A DNA stretch of 64,000 bases from Vitreoscilla massiliensis (GCF_001457815.1 NZ_LN898218.1:154611-218610), one strand, 5' to 3'. Counted from the stretch's first letter, positions 52,501-60,751 are shown. The notes: a model not told the origin generated them from the letters alone. Made by a program: numbers and translations.

Positions 52501-55291
52501 CAAAAGTGCGGATACTGCCTTGGTTGTTTAGCACCACATTGCCACCTTTGTTACCACTGCCGCCATCACCGCCCACTGCAATGTGCATTTCAATATTTTT
52601 ACCTCGAGGTATGGCCAACATTTTGGTGCTGGTGCTGCCACCATTACCGCCACCACCGCCTATGCTCTGCAACAACACCGCCACCGAGCTTTGACCTTGG
52701 GTGAGTAAGTCACCTGTATTGTTAAAAGTCACTTCACCACCCACATTGCCATTACCGCCTTTACCACCTATCGCAGTTTGTAAGCTCAAAGACTGTCCAT
52801 CTGTGCTTACAGGAAAACCTGTTACCGCCATATTGCTAGAAAACCCGCCTTGGCCACCACCACCGCCTATGCTCTGCGCCACAATGCCAAAGCTGTCATC
52901 GCCTTTGGTCAACACAGTACCTTGATTCCTGATGTTTACCGCTCCCCCCTTGCCTCCAACTCCCGCCTGACCTCCTATGGTTACGGGGGCCAAACTGGCA
53001 CCTTGCACCGAATAAGCATCACCACCATTGCCACCACCACCACCGATGCTTTGTAGCAACACTGCCGCCGAAGCATCTCCCGTAGTCAGCACCGACGATT
53101 GTGCATCTAATGTCACATTAATTTGGCCACCACTACCGCCTTTGCCGCCGCTACCGCCTATCGACAAAGCCAGTGGTTGATACGCGCCTACCGCGAAACT
53201 GGCACCACCCATGCCACCACCACCACCGATGCTTTGTGCAATGATGCTGGGAGAGGAATAACCAGAGGTGGCTATCGTCCCAGATTGATTTAATGTGATT
53301 TCATTGGCATTGCCACCGTTGCCACCCTTACCACCAATCGTCACCATAGGGATACCAGAGGCTGCGCCCGAAGCCTTACCACCATAACCGCCACCGCCAC
53401 CTATGCTCTGCAAAACCAAAGCCGACGAGGCAACTTGACCTGAGGTCACAATGGTGCCACTGTTATCTACTTTAACTTGTCCAGCATTGCCACTGCTGCC
53501 AGCGCCACCACCCAAGGACACAAAACCAAATGCCCCACCACCATTGCCGCCGCCGCCGCCTATGCTTTGCGCCATAATCCCGACCGCATTGCCTTGAGCG
53601 CTTACCAAACCAGTATTGTTGATTTCAACTGAAGCGGCATTGGAATCATTACCGTCCAATTGGCCTCCACTGCCCAATTCGTAATTGTTGTTAGTATTCA
53701 ATCGGCCATGGCTACCACCGATGCTTTGGGCCAATATAACGTGTGATTCATCGCCGCTGGTATTTAAGCGGCCTGTATTGGTGATGCTGACCTTCCCTCC
53801 ATTACCTGACTCACCACCACGCCCACCCAAAGACACAATCACACCAGTAGAGCTGCCGCCATCACCAGCTGCCCCGCCCGCACTGAGAGCATAGATTGCG
53901 CTGGATTGCTTCCCCTTAGTGGTGATGCTGCCTTGATTATTCACAGTGATGTCTTGTCCAGCCCCTCCTTTTCCACCCTTCCCAGCCATAAAAAAACCAT
54001 TGGGTCCACGGCTGCCACTGCCGCCTAACGACTCCAAATGCACACCATCGCTTTGCTGGCCTGAAGTCGATATGGCTGAACTCTCAGACACACTCACGGT
54101 AATTCGTCCCGCAGCTCCGCCATTGCCTGGCGTTTTACTTCCAGTCACAGGAGATCCGCCATACCCACCTACACTCTGCATCAACACCGCACTGCTGTTG
54201 TCGCCAGAAGTCAAAATTTGGGTGTGTTCCAAATTCAGTGCCAAATTCCCACCGTGCCCAGCATTGCCTGGCTCTTTTGTGTTGCTAATACTGCTACCCG
54301 AATTCACGCTACCGCCATTCCCCCCCACCGATTGCATCACAATAGCCGTTGCTTCATTTCCTGAAGTCTTAATCAAACTGGTCGCCGCTTTATTGCTGCC
54401 TATGAGTACGGTTTGTTGACCACCATTACCTCCTTTACCCCCTTTACCACCATAACCTACGTTGACACCATTACCGACCTCCCCGCCATTTCCTGCACGG
54501 CTTTGTAGATTCAATGCATTGCTGCCATCGGCTGATGTGTTTAATTCCGTGTGTCCGTTTAAATTCACGACCACCTCACCCGCATTAGCACCATCGGTTG
54601 AAGGACTCATCGTTGTCCAAAACGCATTGCCATTATCAAAAAGCCCCCTCGCCCCATTACCGCCACTGCTGTTCACCCCAATGGCATGTTTACCAACCCC
54701 GGTGGTGGCGATTTGCACCTCTTGTCCCTGTGCTTGAACTGCCACCGCCCCACCAACGCCTGCCGTAGCAGGGTGCTCCTTATTACTGTTATTGCCTGCA
54801 TTTCCACCATGGCTGTCCAAACTCAGCCCCTGACCTCGGGTTTGGATGAGCAGAGCACCGTTAGACAATTGCAACTGAATCGCTCCACCATTTCCCCCTT
54901 TACCCCCTCTGAGTTCGCCATTGCGCACACCATTACCTTCATGATGACTGCCATTACCTCCGCTGCTGTTCACCACCAATCCAGAATCAGTCGCACGGAA
55001 CAATGTATTGATGGTCGTGTCTGCCACCACTTGAACCGATGCATCTTGACCGTTTCCTCCATTGACTTTGCTGATACTGTAAGCAGTTGTATTGGGGGCA
55101 GGAGCATCACTGCCCTTCGCCACAACACTGACTTGTTGTGTGTACGAACCAGCCAAATTCTCAGCCGCTTGTGTTTCTGATGAGTACAATGCCGTACCAA
55201 ATGCCAAAGACAGCAACACCACCACAGGTTTGGGTCGAAAAATAACGTTCACAGACGTGTTTAAGTTGGGTTCCGCATCAATATGGTTCAT
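46571..55291 (-). CDS. Giant glycine-repeat autotransporter (type Va)
   Basis: 2906 residues. A long signal peptide ends near ETQAAEN. The passenger, to about residue 2200, is a stack of beta-helix turns with more than twenty QSIGGGGG motifs, alternating with GGxGGxGG turns and NNxGxIxTxG strands. A non-repeat stalk follows, then an autotransporter beta-barrel (about 2640-2906) ending LAYQF. It would be exported through BAM and displayed at the surface. Three lysine/glutamate-rich insertions interrupt the repeats. Likely adhesive or structural; no catalytic site seen. Confidence 0.92.
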   Translation of the reverse strand: MNHIDAEPNLNTSVNVIFRPKPVVVLLSLAFGTALYSSETQAAENLAGSYTQQVSVVAKGSDAPAPNTTAYSISKVNGGNGQDASVQVVADTTINTLFRATDSGLVVNSSGGNGSHHEGNGVRNGELRGGKGGNGGAIQLQLSNGALLIQTRGQGLSLDSHGGNAGNNSNKEHPATAGVGGAVAVQAQGQEVQIATTGVGKHAIGVNSSGGNGARGLFDNGNAFWTTMSPSTDGANAGEVVVNLNGHTELNTSADGSNALNLQSRAGNGGEVGNGVNVGYGGKGGKGGNGGQQTVLIGSNKAATSLIKTSGNEATAIVMQSVGGNGGSVNSGSSISNTKEPGNAGHGGNLALNLEHTQILTSGDNSSAVLMQSVGGYGGSPVTGSKTPGNGGAAGRITVSVSESSAISTSGQQSDGVHLESLGGSGSRGPNGFFMAGKGGKGGAGQDITVNNQGSITTKGKQSSAIYALSAGGAAGDGGSSTGVIVSLGGRGGESGNGGKVSITNTGRLNTSGDESHVILAQSIGGSHGRLNTNNNYELGSGGQLDGNDSNAASVEINNTGLVSAQGNAVGIMAQSIGGGGGNGGGAFGFVSLGGGAGSSGNAGQVKVDNSGTIVTSGQVASSALVLQSIGGGGGYGGKASGAASGIPMVTIGGKGGNGGNANEITLNQSGTIATSGYSSPSIIAQSIGGGGGMGGASFAVGAYQPLALSIGGSGGKGGSGGQINVTLDAQSSVLTTGDASAAVLLQSIGGGGGNGGDAYSVQGASLAPVTIGGQAGVGGKGGAVNIRNQGTVLTKGDDSFGIVAQSIGGGGGQGGFSSNMAVTGFPVSTDGQSLSLQTAIGGKGGNGNVGGEVTFNNTGDLLTQGQSSVAVLLQSIGGGGGNGGSTSTKMLAIPRGKNIEMHIAVGGDGGSGNKGGNVVLNNQGSIRTFGQLATAVMIQSIGGGGGNGGAGSANSYRYDGATSGDKVNREVFKLAATVGGKGGKGSDGGAVTLNNAATGQIETAGNMAAAVVAQSIGGGGGNGGLSHSDAVAVDRAVELKIGGNGGDGGVGGTVTVNNAGSINTSGVGSVGVLTQSIGGGGGRGGVAGGAGSESEDAIKKMNKDLVDLTEKVKKKTNEGKSEVQKIIDGLVDKEEESTEKKDEKKDDSKSKDTKFVTNVNIGGSGGNGGNGGQIVMVNTGRIATMGNLSAGILAQSIGGGGGDGADTQVINSAAKSKHYDLVVGASGGKGNKGGNVSLNNSGYISVAGIGADAITLQSIGGGGGRAGSSSAQGNTAEEQYSLVLGGNGGSGGDAGNVALTNQKTGSIEVATGGGHALLVQSIGGGGGEANLTSNKASSTKKDQEKNLVDGDTNEGKKSIKLALGGRGGAGGHGGAITINNAGNIDSAADVSTAILAQSIGGGGGVGGAAQTENNTKAEVNLSVAIGGSGGKGSNGGKVSLNNTGSIQTTQKQTTAIVLQSIGGGGGYAGLAQTDGNVKAKTLQLSLGGNGGEGGKGGVVELTNNGNIFAGGSAILAQSIGGGGGYAAGADSVINAAKEDDDKEKSNKSDQKEADKSPIQTRSISLIMGGTGGNGGDAGQVSVTNTGRIEASADLMAAIVAQSISGGGGSGGAAINDNQAEVDSSWNLALGGNAGNGKTGGVVTVNNQGNIITTGLHSGAIIAQSIGGGGGTGGLVNQDVLSAKQKAWSLSVGAQNGSSGHGGKVSVINSGNLAVKSGIAILGQSIGGGGGLASLAQTGLTAEEMAAKVEVTEGKIEVSLGARKGKEGKGGEVNLSATGNINTEDSQSLGVLGQSIGGGGGHLYVQQAQNFTSDANAYHVGSQNGKGSAGKVYFTHSNNGIAYITTAGAGSVGVLLQSLGGGGGSLLVKQTDARNQLGSVIVGGVGTESGHGTEVTLGSTANSHITTTGNNAVGVLAQSIGGGGGYVDFLSGQTQTLAGIKAKVQLGGNQVVGNGGQVDAHMSGSIVTQGKNSHGLLVQSIGGGGGYVVTDAAANQVSTHLGGINGSRGNAGQVKIDNQGDIITSGDGSYGILAQSIGGGGGIAADTSVLVLQKVTKNIATTNGLNVQTEGNGGNVQINHVGSIVVKGQNAHAIVAQSIANGGGIAQQGIGNVLGSKKKSQAGNIDINIGNNSKVAALGKNGIGIFAQLAASDSVNGNNMGHIKINLQNTDLQAEDTGIDMLGGNASNAVNLKASHIQAGQFGIVQEGVVKKQQVNIAQSSSVLGGNTAIKLAAVDEAQVSVDSSLVKGGKIGLSLSAKKAAVTLKNANVSAADTAIELNAQDEHKLQLTQSYMTDSATAIKLMGSGKVNIEIQGGQVGKMGRVLLQQSNSDKAMSISNNHGWLAGNIAATGKVSVTNKDANSTIEMGNNWNLNGGKLENKGQLYIAGKGSIGTTYLNGELQQNGSGKLFLDADFANNRHDQLVLTNTNVGADLHETKIIIDAISYKPGASATIISTSGNKQVRFNKSDKNKDKSYKFQIIAGENDLFKYDFKREYTQNLIVTPKANFTNSTWYKQGLNQDQRNVANYLQNDWNRDEQVALKKEAAASTLLRSVALQTASDSNGATNADELGDLYGQMDNLTSATEYSRLLSNLASDVQSSPAAMMPMHNRQFINKMFTCQAMDGSNVMSEDACVWMDSRYNRTRFNSTFEDFGYKLKSSSVQFGGEYEFKPQWWLGGSLGYEDIVANSQEVAVETDGSSVSGGIFLKHIQEPWQWAAAYSFNRGAYETNRWVQLPVTTVLAKSEWNSWLHALSFRGAYTHSWEHGYLRPSVDAILMYQKNPAYKEYGAGSYNLEVGKESRLTLMLSPQVELAQSFRNGVYTWMPYASVGMNWMSDDNWHTQMRIQGAHSDDWIHVNTDMPQVTADAKLGLDVMRRNGLGVKLEYSGQWGQRYQSHTGRIRLAYQF
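49140..54500. repeat. Coding repeat array of the giant autotransporter
   Basis: A degenerate DNA unit, in plus-strand form CCACCGCCTATGCTTTG, recurs every 130-200 bp and encodes QSIGGGGG. Units vary at third positions, so the array is old rather than freshly expanded. This many near-identical units make the region prone to recombination. Confidence 0.8.
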
Positions 55292-55438
55292 AATTTTCTC
55301 TTTTCATTTACACAATATTTGCTGAGCAATGCACGCTTGTGTGTGCACTGTGGTCGCGTGATTCCATCAATCAGCTGCTGCTTGTTAGCATTTCAACTCA
55401 GTAAAGTGACATACCCGCACCATGAAGCCTGTTACTGC

Positions 55439-58400
55439 TTATTTAAAATGCCACACTGCCGACACGGCGCCTGCTAAATCCCGACCACCACTGCCATACC
55501 AATCTTGAGAAAGTCTGGCGCCGAGTTCAAATTGTGAATTGACTTGGTATTGAACAGCGGCCTGTAAATTGAGTGCATTGCGATTGCCGATGCGATTGCT
55601 GCTGGCAAATGACACCGTTGGGGCAGCCTCAAAACGGGCCACTTGGGTGACATCGCCATCCAGCAACTCATGTTTCCAATTGAGTGCAGCTTGGGCTTGT
55701 AGACGATGATGCTCGGAGTAGGTTTGCTCCCAATTGGCCGCAACACCTAATCCGGCCTGCAGTGAATTGGCATGGACTGCATCGACTTGTAGCCTCGTGT
55801 CTTGCTGACCATTTTCAGTTTCGGCGGAGCGCTGCAGATGGGCGTAATCCAGCATAAGCATTGGACCTATTCCCATGTGTTCATTTAGCGCAAACTGATA
55901 ACCACCGCGTGCCGCAGCAACACCATTCCAACCAGAGCGTTTCCCAGTGTGTTGCGTGCCATAATCTGCAAAATGCACATTGCGTTTTAATTCATCTTGG
56001 TGATAACTGAGTCGCAACAAGCCATTTACCCACATGCCTTGATTTTCAAGCGGTGCATAACGAGCGTGTACGCCCAAGCCATAAGATTGCGCCTTACCGG
56101 CCACATTGAATGATTTGCCATCTAGGTCCGACTTACTTAAAGCCGCATGCACACCCATGTTCCAAGCACGGTCTTGAACATCGGTTTCTGCGCCCAATAA
56201 CATCCCAGAGCCTGAGCTGTCATAGGCCAATTGATTGTCTCGCTGGTTGAAGCTGGTATCGAAAGCGAGCGGCAAGACAAAAATCCGCTGCTCGTCCCAG
56301 TCTGGTGACATTTGCAAAGAGCGCATTGATGTGCCCAACAATGCTTCGGAATAGCGTTGTTCTTGTTTTAAGCCATGACTAAGCAACATGCTGTAACTTT
56401 GCGGTGACAATTGTGGCAAAGCGGTTTGAATGTCGGCACCATTAGCGGCTGAGAAATCCAAAGTGCTCAGCAACTTTTTCATGGGTGCGGAAGGAGAGGA
56501 AGCGATATTGCTCAAAGCCATCCCCACATTGCGACTGTTATTGTCTATGGCATAGCGGCTGTAGGCATCATCTGCCCGTTTGATGCTGAATTGCCATTGC
56601 TGTGCCCCCGTAGCAGCCGCCTGTAACTGCAAACTGGGTGAAAACACAGTGTTATTGAGTAATAATTGGCCGGTATTGGCATGGGTAAACTGCAACATGT
56701 CAGTGCTGTTCACCCGCCACTCTGCTCCATACCAACCTGCTAATGGTTGCAATGACAATTGTCCAGATGCATTCACTGCACCGGTGACACTCAAGACATC
56801 GTGTTGACCTTGATCGTCCACTTCCATCAACAATGTTCCTGTTGGGCTCTGGCTAAAATCACCATCAATGCTGATTTTACCTATGGAATTTCCGGGGGCA
56901 AGCGTCCCATTATTGCTAAATTTCCCGTGCTGGCTTGGCGTCAACACATAAGTACCATTCCCACCGAGCACACTGTCTTGGGCCACAGTCAGCGCAATCA
57001 CCTGTTGCTGACCATTCAAAGAAGTGATTCCGCCTTCGGTTGCCAAAATCAGATTATTGGTACCCTTAATATTGCCATTGTAAACAAATTGAAATTGCTT
57101 ATTTCCCGTGCTCAGGGCTTGGCCATTGGCATCGCTGTCCAAACCGAAATGCACAGTGGTGGTACGGGTGTTATTTTGCTCATCTTTTTGATTGTATTCA
57201 GAAACTATGTCACCTTGGATGCTGGCACCAGCCAAAACATTGATGTGGTCTACCAAGGCATTGGGGGAGATGTAAATCGCTGCAGCTTTACCAGCCAACC
57301 TTCCACTGATGTCCACTTGCTTCAGTAAAGAACCTTGTAATTCAGGTAAAAGTTTTGATGCATTAACAGTATTGCCTTGTTCATCAACACGAGTTCGTAT
57401 CCAAGAACCACGATATTCTTTAGCATCACCCAAAGCATTGTGGCCAAAATCCACACTCAAAGCGATGCCTTGCTCCCCCAAAGCCTCAACCTCACCCTGT
57501 TGTATCAGTTGGTGGTTTTTACCATATGCAAACATCACCCCTCGGCCATTCAGGCCATTGGCATGAATCTTGGTATTCGGAGCAATGGTGAGGATATTAT
57601 TTTCCCCATCCACCCTAATACCTGCAGCACCAGCGCCCACTGTCAATAGATCTGCTTGCTGGATAATCCGATTATTGCTGCCATAAACATGCAAACCCAA
57701 ACCCAAAATACTGCTATTGTATTGCCCTTGCTCATACGCAGTGCCTGCAGCATTACGTTTGAAAAATCCATGTTCATTATTAATGCTTAGCCCATTGCCA
57801 TAAATGGAATAGCCATAAAAATTGCGTCTGTCTATGTCATAACCCAAGTCTTGTAACAGTGCTAACTCCGCTTCCATCAATGTGGTGTAATTTCGATATC
57901 TTTGATGGCTCATCAAGCTGTTTTTCAATTCCGAATGGCTCATCAAATTATCATCAACAAACCCTGTTTCTGGTGGAGCATCAAAAACACCTATTTTCAC
58001 AGGTACGCCTGGCATTGCTCCTTGCAAAACCTCACTGACATACTGCCCTTTAAAATAACCTTGGTCTTTACGCAAATCAAAACCATCGACGACATCTTCC
58101 GCATCATAAATACAGCCATTGCAAATGATGATTTGCCCCTCTTTTGCTTGTTTATCATTGTCGTCGTACAAATGCGAAGTGTATTGATTCATGGCCCATA
58201 TGGGCTCATCGTTGTCATCAAGAGCTTGCAGCTGACCAAGATAAATTTGATAATTTGGATAGCCAGTATCCATATTCATGGTTTTTTTATTGATGTGGGC
58301 AGTGGTACTAATGCCCAAGGTGTGAGCTGTCTCATGTAAAGCAACCGCATAGGTATCCCATTTTCCTGTGCGTGGCAGCAATGAAGGTACATATTCCTCG

Positions 58401-58891
58401 GTATCCCAATCCGCCTCCCCCATGAAAAAATAACCATCTGCACCTGCATGCTTGTGTGACAAGCTATCAGGGTTTCCCTGCAATGCTGCTAAAACACTGG
58501 GCTCATACAGCCACTTCGAGGATGCTGAATCGATTGGGTAAGAATATGCCATAGCATTACCCTTAATTTTGTGAGTACCGATATTCAATACTGCGGCTTG
58601 CCCATTTGTCGCAGGCTGAATAATGTCTGCCCAATATTGTACCGCTTGTAACAGCTTCTCTTTTTCCAGTACCGTCAAACTGCGCGGGCTAGGTCCATCC
58701 TGACTATCGTCATCTTGGGTATCGCCATCTTCACCATATGGATAAAAATCACCATCCTCAGGCTGATAAAATTTGACTTTAAATACCTCTCGGCCATCAG
58801 AATTAGACAAGATATGTGTTTCTATTGCATGAGTAGTGTTAGGCAATGCAGATATTGCAATCAATAATGCTGCCAGTTGCTTCAGTTCCAT
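55439..58891 (-). CDS. Autotransporter with HExxH metalloprotease-like passenger
   Basis: 1150 residues. Signal peptide to about residue 22 (LPNTTHA/IETHI). A protease-like domain carries VALHETAHTLG at about 186-193, the zinc motif HExxHxxG, with a His after six more residues and a possible Met-turn at TMNMD. A second segment, YTTLMEAELALLQDLGYDIDRRNFYGYSIYG, precedes a beta-helix with the GGNGTYVL autotransporter signature. A C-terminal barrel (about 880-1150) ends AVWHFK. AAGGGAG ahead of ATG 58891 sets the start. A surface or secreted protease is inferred; target unknown. Confidence 0.9.
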   Translation of the reverse strand: MELKQLAALLIAISALPNTTHAIETHILSNSDGREVFKVKFYQPEDGDFYPYGEDGDTQDDDSQDGPSPRSLTVLEKEKLLQAVQYWADIIQPATNGQAAVLNIGTHKIKGNAMAYSYPIDSASSKWLYEPSVLAALQGNPDSLSHKHAGADGYFFMGEADWDTEEYVPSLLPRTGKWDTYAVALHETAHTLGISTTAHINKKTMNMDTGYPNYQIYLGQLQALDDNDEPIWAMNQYTSHLYDDNDKQAKEGQIIICNGCIYDAEDVVDGFDLRKDQGYFKGQYVSEVLQGAMPGVPVKIGVFDAPPETGFVDDNLMSHSELKNSLMSHQRYRNYTTLMEAELALLQDLGYDIDRRNFYGYSIYGNGLSINNEHGFFKRNAAGTAYEQGQYNSSILGLGLHVYGSNNRIIQQADLLTVGAGAAGIRVDGENNILTIAPNTKIHANGLNGRGVMFAYGKNHQLIQQGEVEALGEQGIALSVDFGHNALGDAKEYRGSWIRTRVDEQGNTVNASKLLPELQGSLLKQVDISGRLAGKAAAIYISPNALVDHINVLAGASIQGDIVSEYNQKDEQNNTRTTTVHFGLDSDANGQALSTGNKQFQFVYNGNIKGTNNLILATEGGITSLNGQQQVIALTVAQDSVLGGNGTYVLTPSQHGKFSNNGTLAPGNSIGKISIDGDFSQSPTGTLLMEVDDQGQHDVLSVTGAVNASGQLSLQPLAGWYGAEWRVNSTDMLQFTHANTGQLLLNNTVFSPSLQLQAAATGAQQWQFSIKRADDAYSRYAIDNNSRNVGMALSNIASSPSAPMKKLLSTLDFSAANGADIQTALPQLSPQSYSMLLSHGLKQEQRYSEALLGTSMRSLQMSPDWDEQRIFVLPLAFDTSFNQRDNQLAYDSSGSGMLLGAETDVQDRAWNMGVHAALSKSDLDGKSFNVAGKAQSYGLGVHARYAPLENQGMWVNGLLRLSYHQDELKRNVHFADYGTQHTGKRSGWNGVAAARGGYQFALNEHMGIGPMLMLDYAHLQRSAETENGQQDTRLQVDAVHANSLQAGLGVAANWEQTYSEHHRLQAQAALNWKHELLDGDVTQVARFEAAPTVSFASSNRIGNRNALNLQAAVQYQVNSQFELGARLSQDWYGSGGRDLAGAVSAVWHFK

Positions 58892-59158
58892 TGAGACTCC
58901 CTTTATATAGTTTCCCTTGCACCAAAATTCCATAGCAAACAAACTCTTATTCTTAAAAACATTTATTATATTGAAATTAATACCACAAATAATACCAAAT
59001 GCATATACACAGTTTTGAGTATATGCATTTGAAATTACTCTAAAATATTGAAAATTCCGTGTGGAGATTATGAGAGTAACAACAATAAATCCTCTGAGAG
59101 CTGCTCACTGATTGAGTATTATCAAAATAGAATAGGAGCCAAAAGAGTTGAGGCAGCC

Positions 59159-59296
59159 ATGTGCACCATTACTACAACAAACTCAAACGTGTACATTAGA
59201 AACAACTTACTGAGGTTTGGCTTAGGCCATAGTTATAAAATCACCAAAGTGTTCAGTGATGGCTCCGTCACAAAAATGATTAATAAAGAGTGCTGA
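59159..59296 (+). CDS. Small hypothetical protein
   Basis: 45 residues if started at the ATG preceded by GAGGCAGCC; the frame is open further upstream but without a good start. No domain recognised. Its end GSVTKMINKEC is repeated in the degenerate copy at 36634-36753, so it belongs to a small multicopy family in this genome. A terminator follows. Confidence 0.45.
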   Translation: MCTITTTNSNVYIRNNLLRFGLGHSYKITKVFSDGSVTKMINKEC

Positions 59297-59333
59297 TAAA
59301 GTGACATCTTGCCATTTTGATGTTAGGTAACAA

Positions 59334-59365
59334 AAAAAAGCGACCGATGTTTTGGTTGCTTTTTT
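59334..59365. terminator. Bidirectional terminator
   Basis: AAAAAAGCGACC (59334-59345) pairs with GGTTGCTTTTTT (59354-59365), one G-T pair and an eight-base loop, with a T run on either strand, between convergent genes. Confidence 0.85.
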
Positions 59366-59370
59366 ACTGT

Positions 59371-59805
59371 CTAAGCATACATGGTTTCATGTGCTGTCCA
59401 TAGACCATCTTGATACCATGCCATGCCCCACAGGAAGGCTTTGGAATTGTGATAAAGATACACGCAGCCTAAGTTTGGCCACTGCGCAGCCAGTGCTTGA
59501 TACACTTTGATAGGCGGTGACCATATGGTTGTAAACTGTACTTGCAAAGATTGTTTGTCCTCCTTTATATTGGTGAGTACACCATTACTCTGGGTACTCC
59601 AATTTTGAGTACGCCAGCGTTTCAGCTCTTGTATAAATGCCTTATTGCGTTTGGCTTGTTGCAAAGAGGCTGGCGGTGGTAACAACAAACTGAAATCCAA
59701 TACTGGTTTGGTGAAATCAGGCTCTAACAGTAATGCCTGTTTGGCTGCCATCACCGATTCAGACTTGCCTATCAATAATAAGGTGTTGTGACAATGGTGC
59801 CTCAT
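59371..59805 (-). CDS. YubB/DUF1281-like ferredoxin-fold protein
   Basis: 144 residues. The opening CHNTLLLIGK, a middle LDFSLLLPPP, RTQNWSTQSN and TIWSPPIKVYQALAAQWP follow the order seen in the YubB (DUF1281) family of plasmid and ICE accessory proteins. Function of the family is not known. Its ATG overlaps the stop of the gp3-like gene by 4 bp. Confidence 0.65.
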   Translation of the reverse strand: MRHHCHNTLLLIGKSESVMAAKQALLLEPDFTKPVLDFSLLLPPPASLQQAKRNKAFIQELKRWRTQNWSTQSNGVLTNIKEDKQSLQVQFTTIWSPPIKVYQALAAQWPNLGCVYLYHNSKAFLWGMAWYQDGLWTAHETMYA

Positions 59806-60689
59806 GACGCCACTCCTGTATTCTTGGCCTGTAATTTCTGCTTCAGACTGCTAGTGGCCTGTACAGCAATGCCATCGGTTTCTTCAGTGGCAGGATAAAA
59901 TTCTTCCACCACTTCTAAACCTTCGTCTTCGGTATCCTCAAACTCGCCATTGGCAAAGCCCAGTTTGGCTGCATGGTCTAAGGCCAGTTGGTCAAAACCC
60001 GTTTGTTGTCGATTGAGGTTGGTTTCTGTGGCTATCGTTATGGCTTGGGCAAGGCTGTGTTCAGGCCGTGTGGTGATATCGACATAAAAGATGGCCTGTC
60101 TAAACGATTGCGTGGTGGATTTGCCGCGTATCCTCAATGCCAGCGGCAAACTGGCCAATTGATTGTTGGATACAGCACTGAAGTAATGCAAGCGACTGAG
60201 CAAGGTGCGGATGCTGTTATAGCCAGTGGTGCGAAACACAAATGTGCCCAACTCGTCCTCATCGCCTATGACCACATTCAAGCGGCCATAGGCTTTGCAA
60301 TAACCGGCTTGTCCATATTCACACGCCATCGGACTGGGACATGGCAAGGTGGCCATGCCTTGGGCAGTCATGCGCTTGCAGGTTTCGCCATTGCCCACAC
60401 AGACAGGTCGGCCTGTTTTGTGGTCGAACATGGAATAATTGGCGCGGAAGTTCAGGTCTGGGTCATTGAACAACAGGCGTATCGGAATGATGCGAAGTTT
60501 GTTACCGGCATCACCTTGGCGCAATTCTTCATCCAATGGGTGTTTAATCCACTGGCCTTTGTTTTGCACTTGGGTGGTCAGGGTGAATTCATCGTCTTTT
60601 TCAGGCAGACGTTTGCCGTTTTTCTCGATGACTTTGCCGATGGAGATGCGCCCCAATACGGGTGGGGTGATGGCGAGTCCTTTGATCAT
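59802..60689 (-). CDS. Gp3-like/recombination-directionality-factor-type ICE protein
   Basis: About 295 residues. LGRISIGKVIEKNGKRLPEKDDEFTLTT at the start, then a cysteine group (VCVGNGETCKR, LPCPSPMACEY, GYCKAYGRL) that could bind metal, then FVFRTTGYNSIRTL. Proteins like this, often labelled hydrolase or metal-binding, recur in ICEs beside YqaJ nuclease and DUF932 genes, as here. AGGAGCC before ATG 60689. DNA-metabolism role in element maintenance is inferred from context. Confidence 0.7.
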   Translation of the reverse strand: MIKGLAITPPVLGRISIGKVIEKNGKRLPEKDDEFTLTTQVQNKGQWIKHPLDEELRQGDAGNKLRIIPIRLLFNDPDLNFRANYSMFDHKTGRPVCVGNGETCKRMTAQGMATLPCPSPMACEYGQAGYCKAYGRLNVVIGDEDELGTFVFRTTGYNSIRTLLSRLHYFSAVSNNQLASLPLALRIRGKSTTQSFRQAIFYVDITTRPEHSLAQAITIATETNLNRQQTGFDQLALDHAAKLGFANGEFEDTEDEGLEVVEEFYPATEETDGIAVQATSSLKQKLQAKNTGVAS

Positions 60690-60725
60690 AATAGGCTCCT
60701 TTATATAAAATAAATCCCACAGCAA

Positions 60726-60751
60726 ACAGCCTCACTGTTAAGTGAGGCTGT
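60726..60751. terminator. Stem-loop before the gp3-like gene
   Basis: ACAGCCTCACT (60726-60736) and AGTGAGGCTGT (60741-60751), a perfect 11-bp stem with a GTTA loop, 37 bp ahead of the start; no T run. Confidence 0.55.

Noticed and set aside
50740..52925. Several long plus-strand reading frames rich in proline opposite the giant autotransporter
   Set aside because: They are mirror images of glycine codons (CCN opposite GGN), with no ribosome sites and no domain; shadows.
49140..54500. Regularly spaced repeats that look CRISPR-like at first sight
   Set aside because: They are in-frame codons for QSIGGGGG within one long gene, vary at third positions, and the spacing is not uniform; no cas genes.
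59048..59158. Upstream extension of the small gene near 59.2 kb from a TTG
   Set aside because: No ribosome site before the TTG; the internal ATG with GAGG upstream is better. The extension is not matched in the copy at 36.7 kb.
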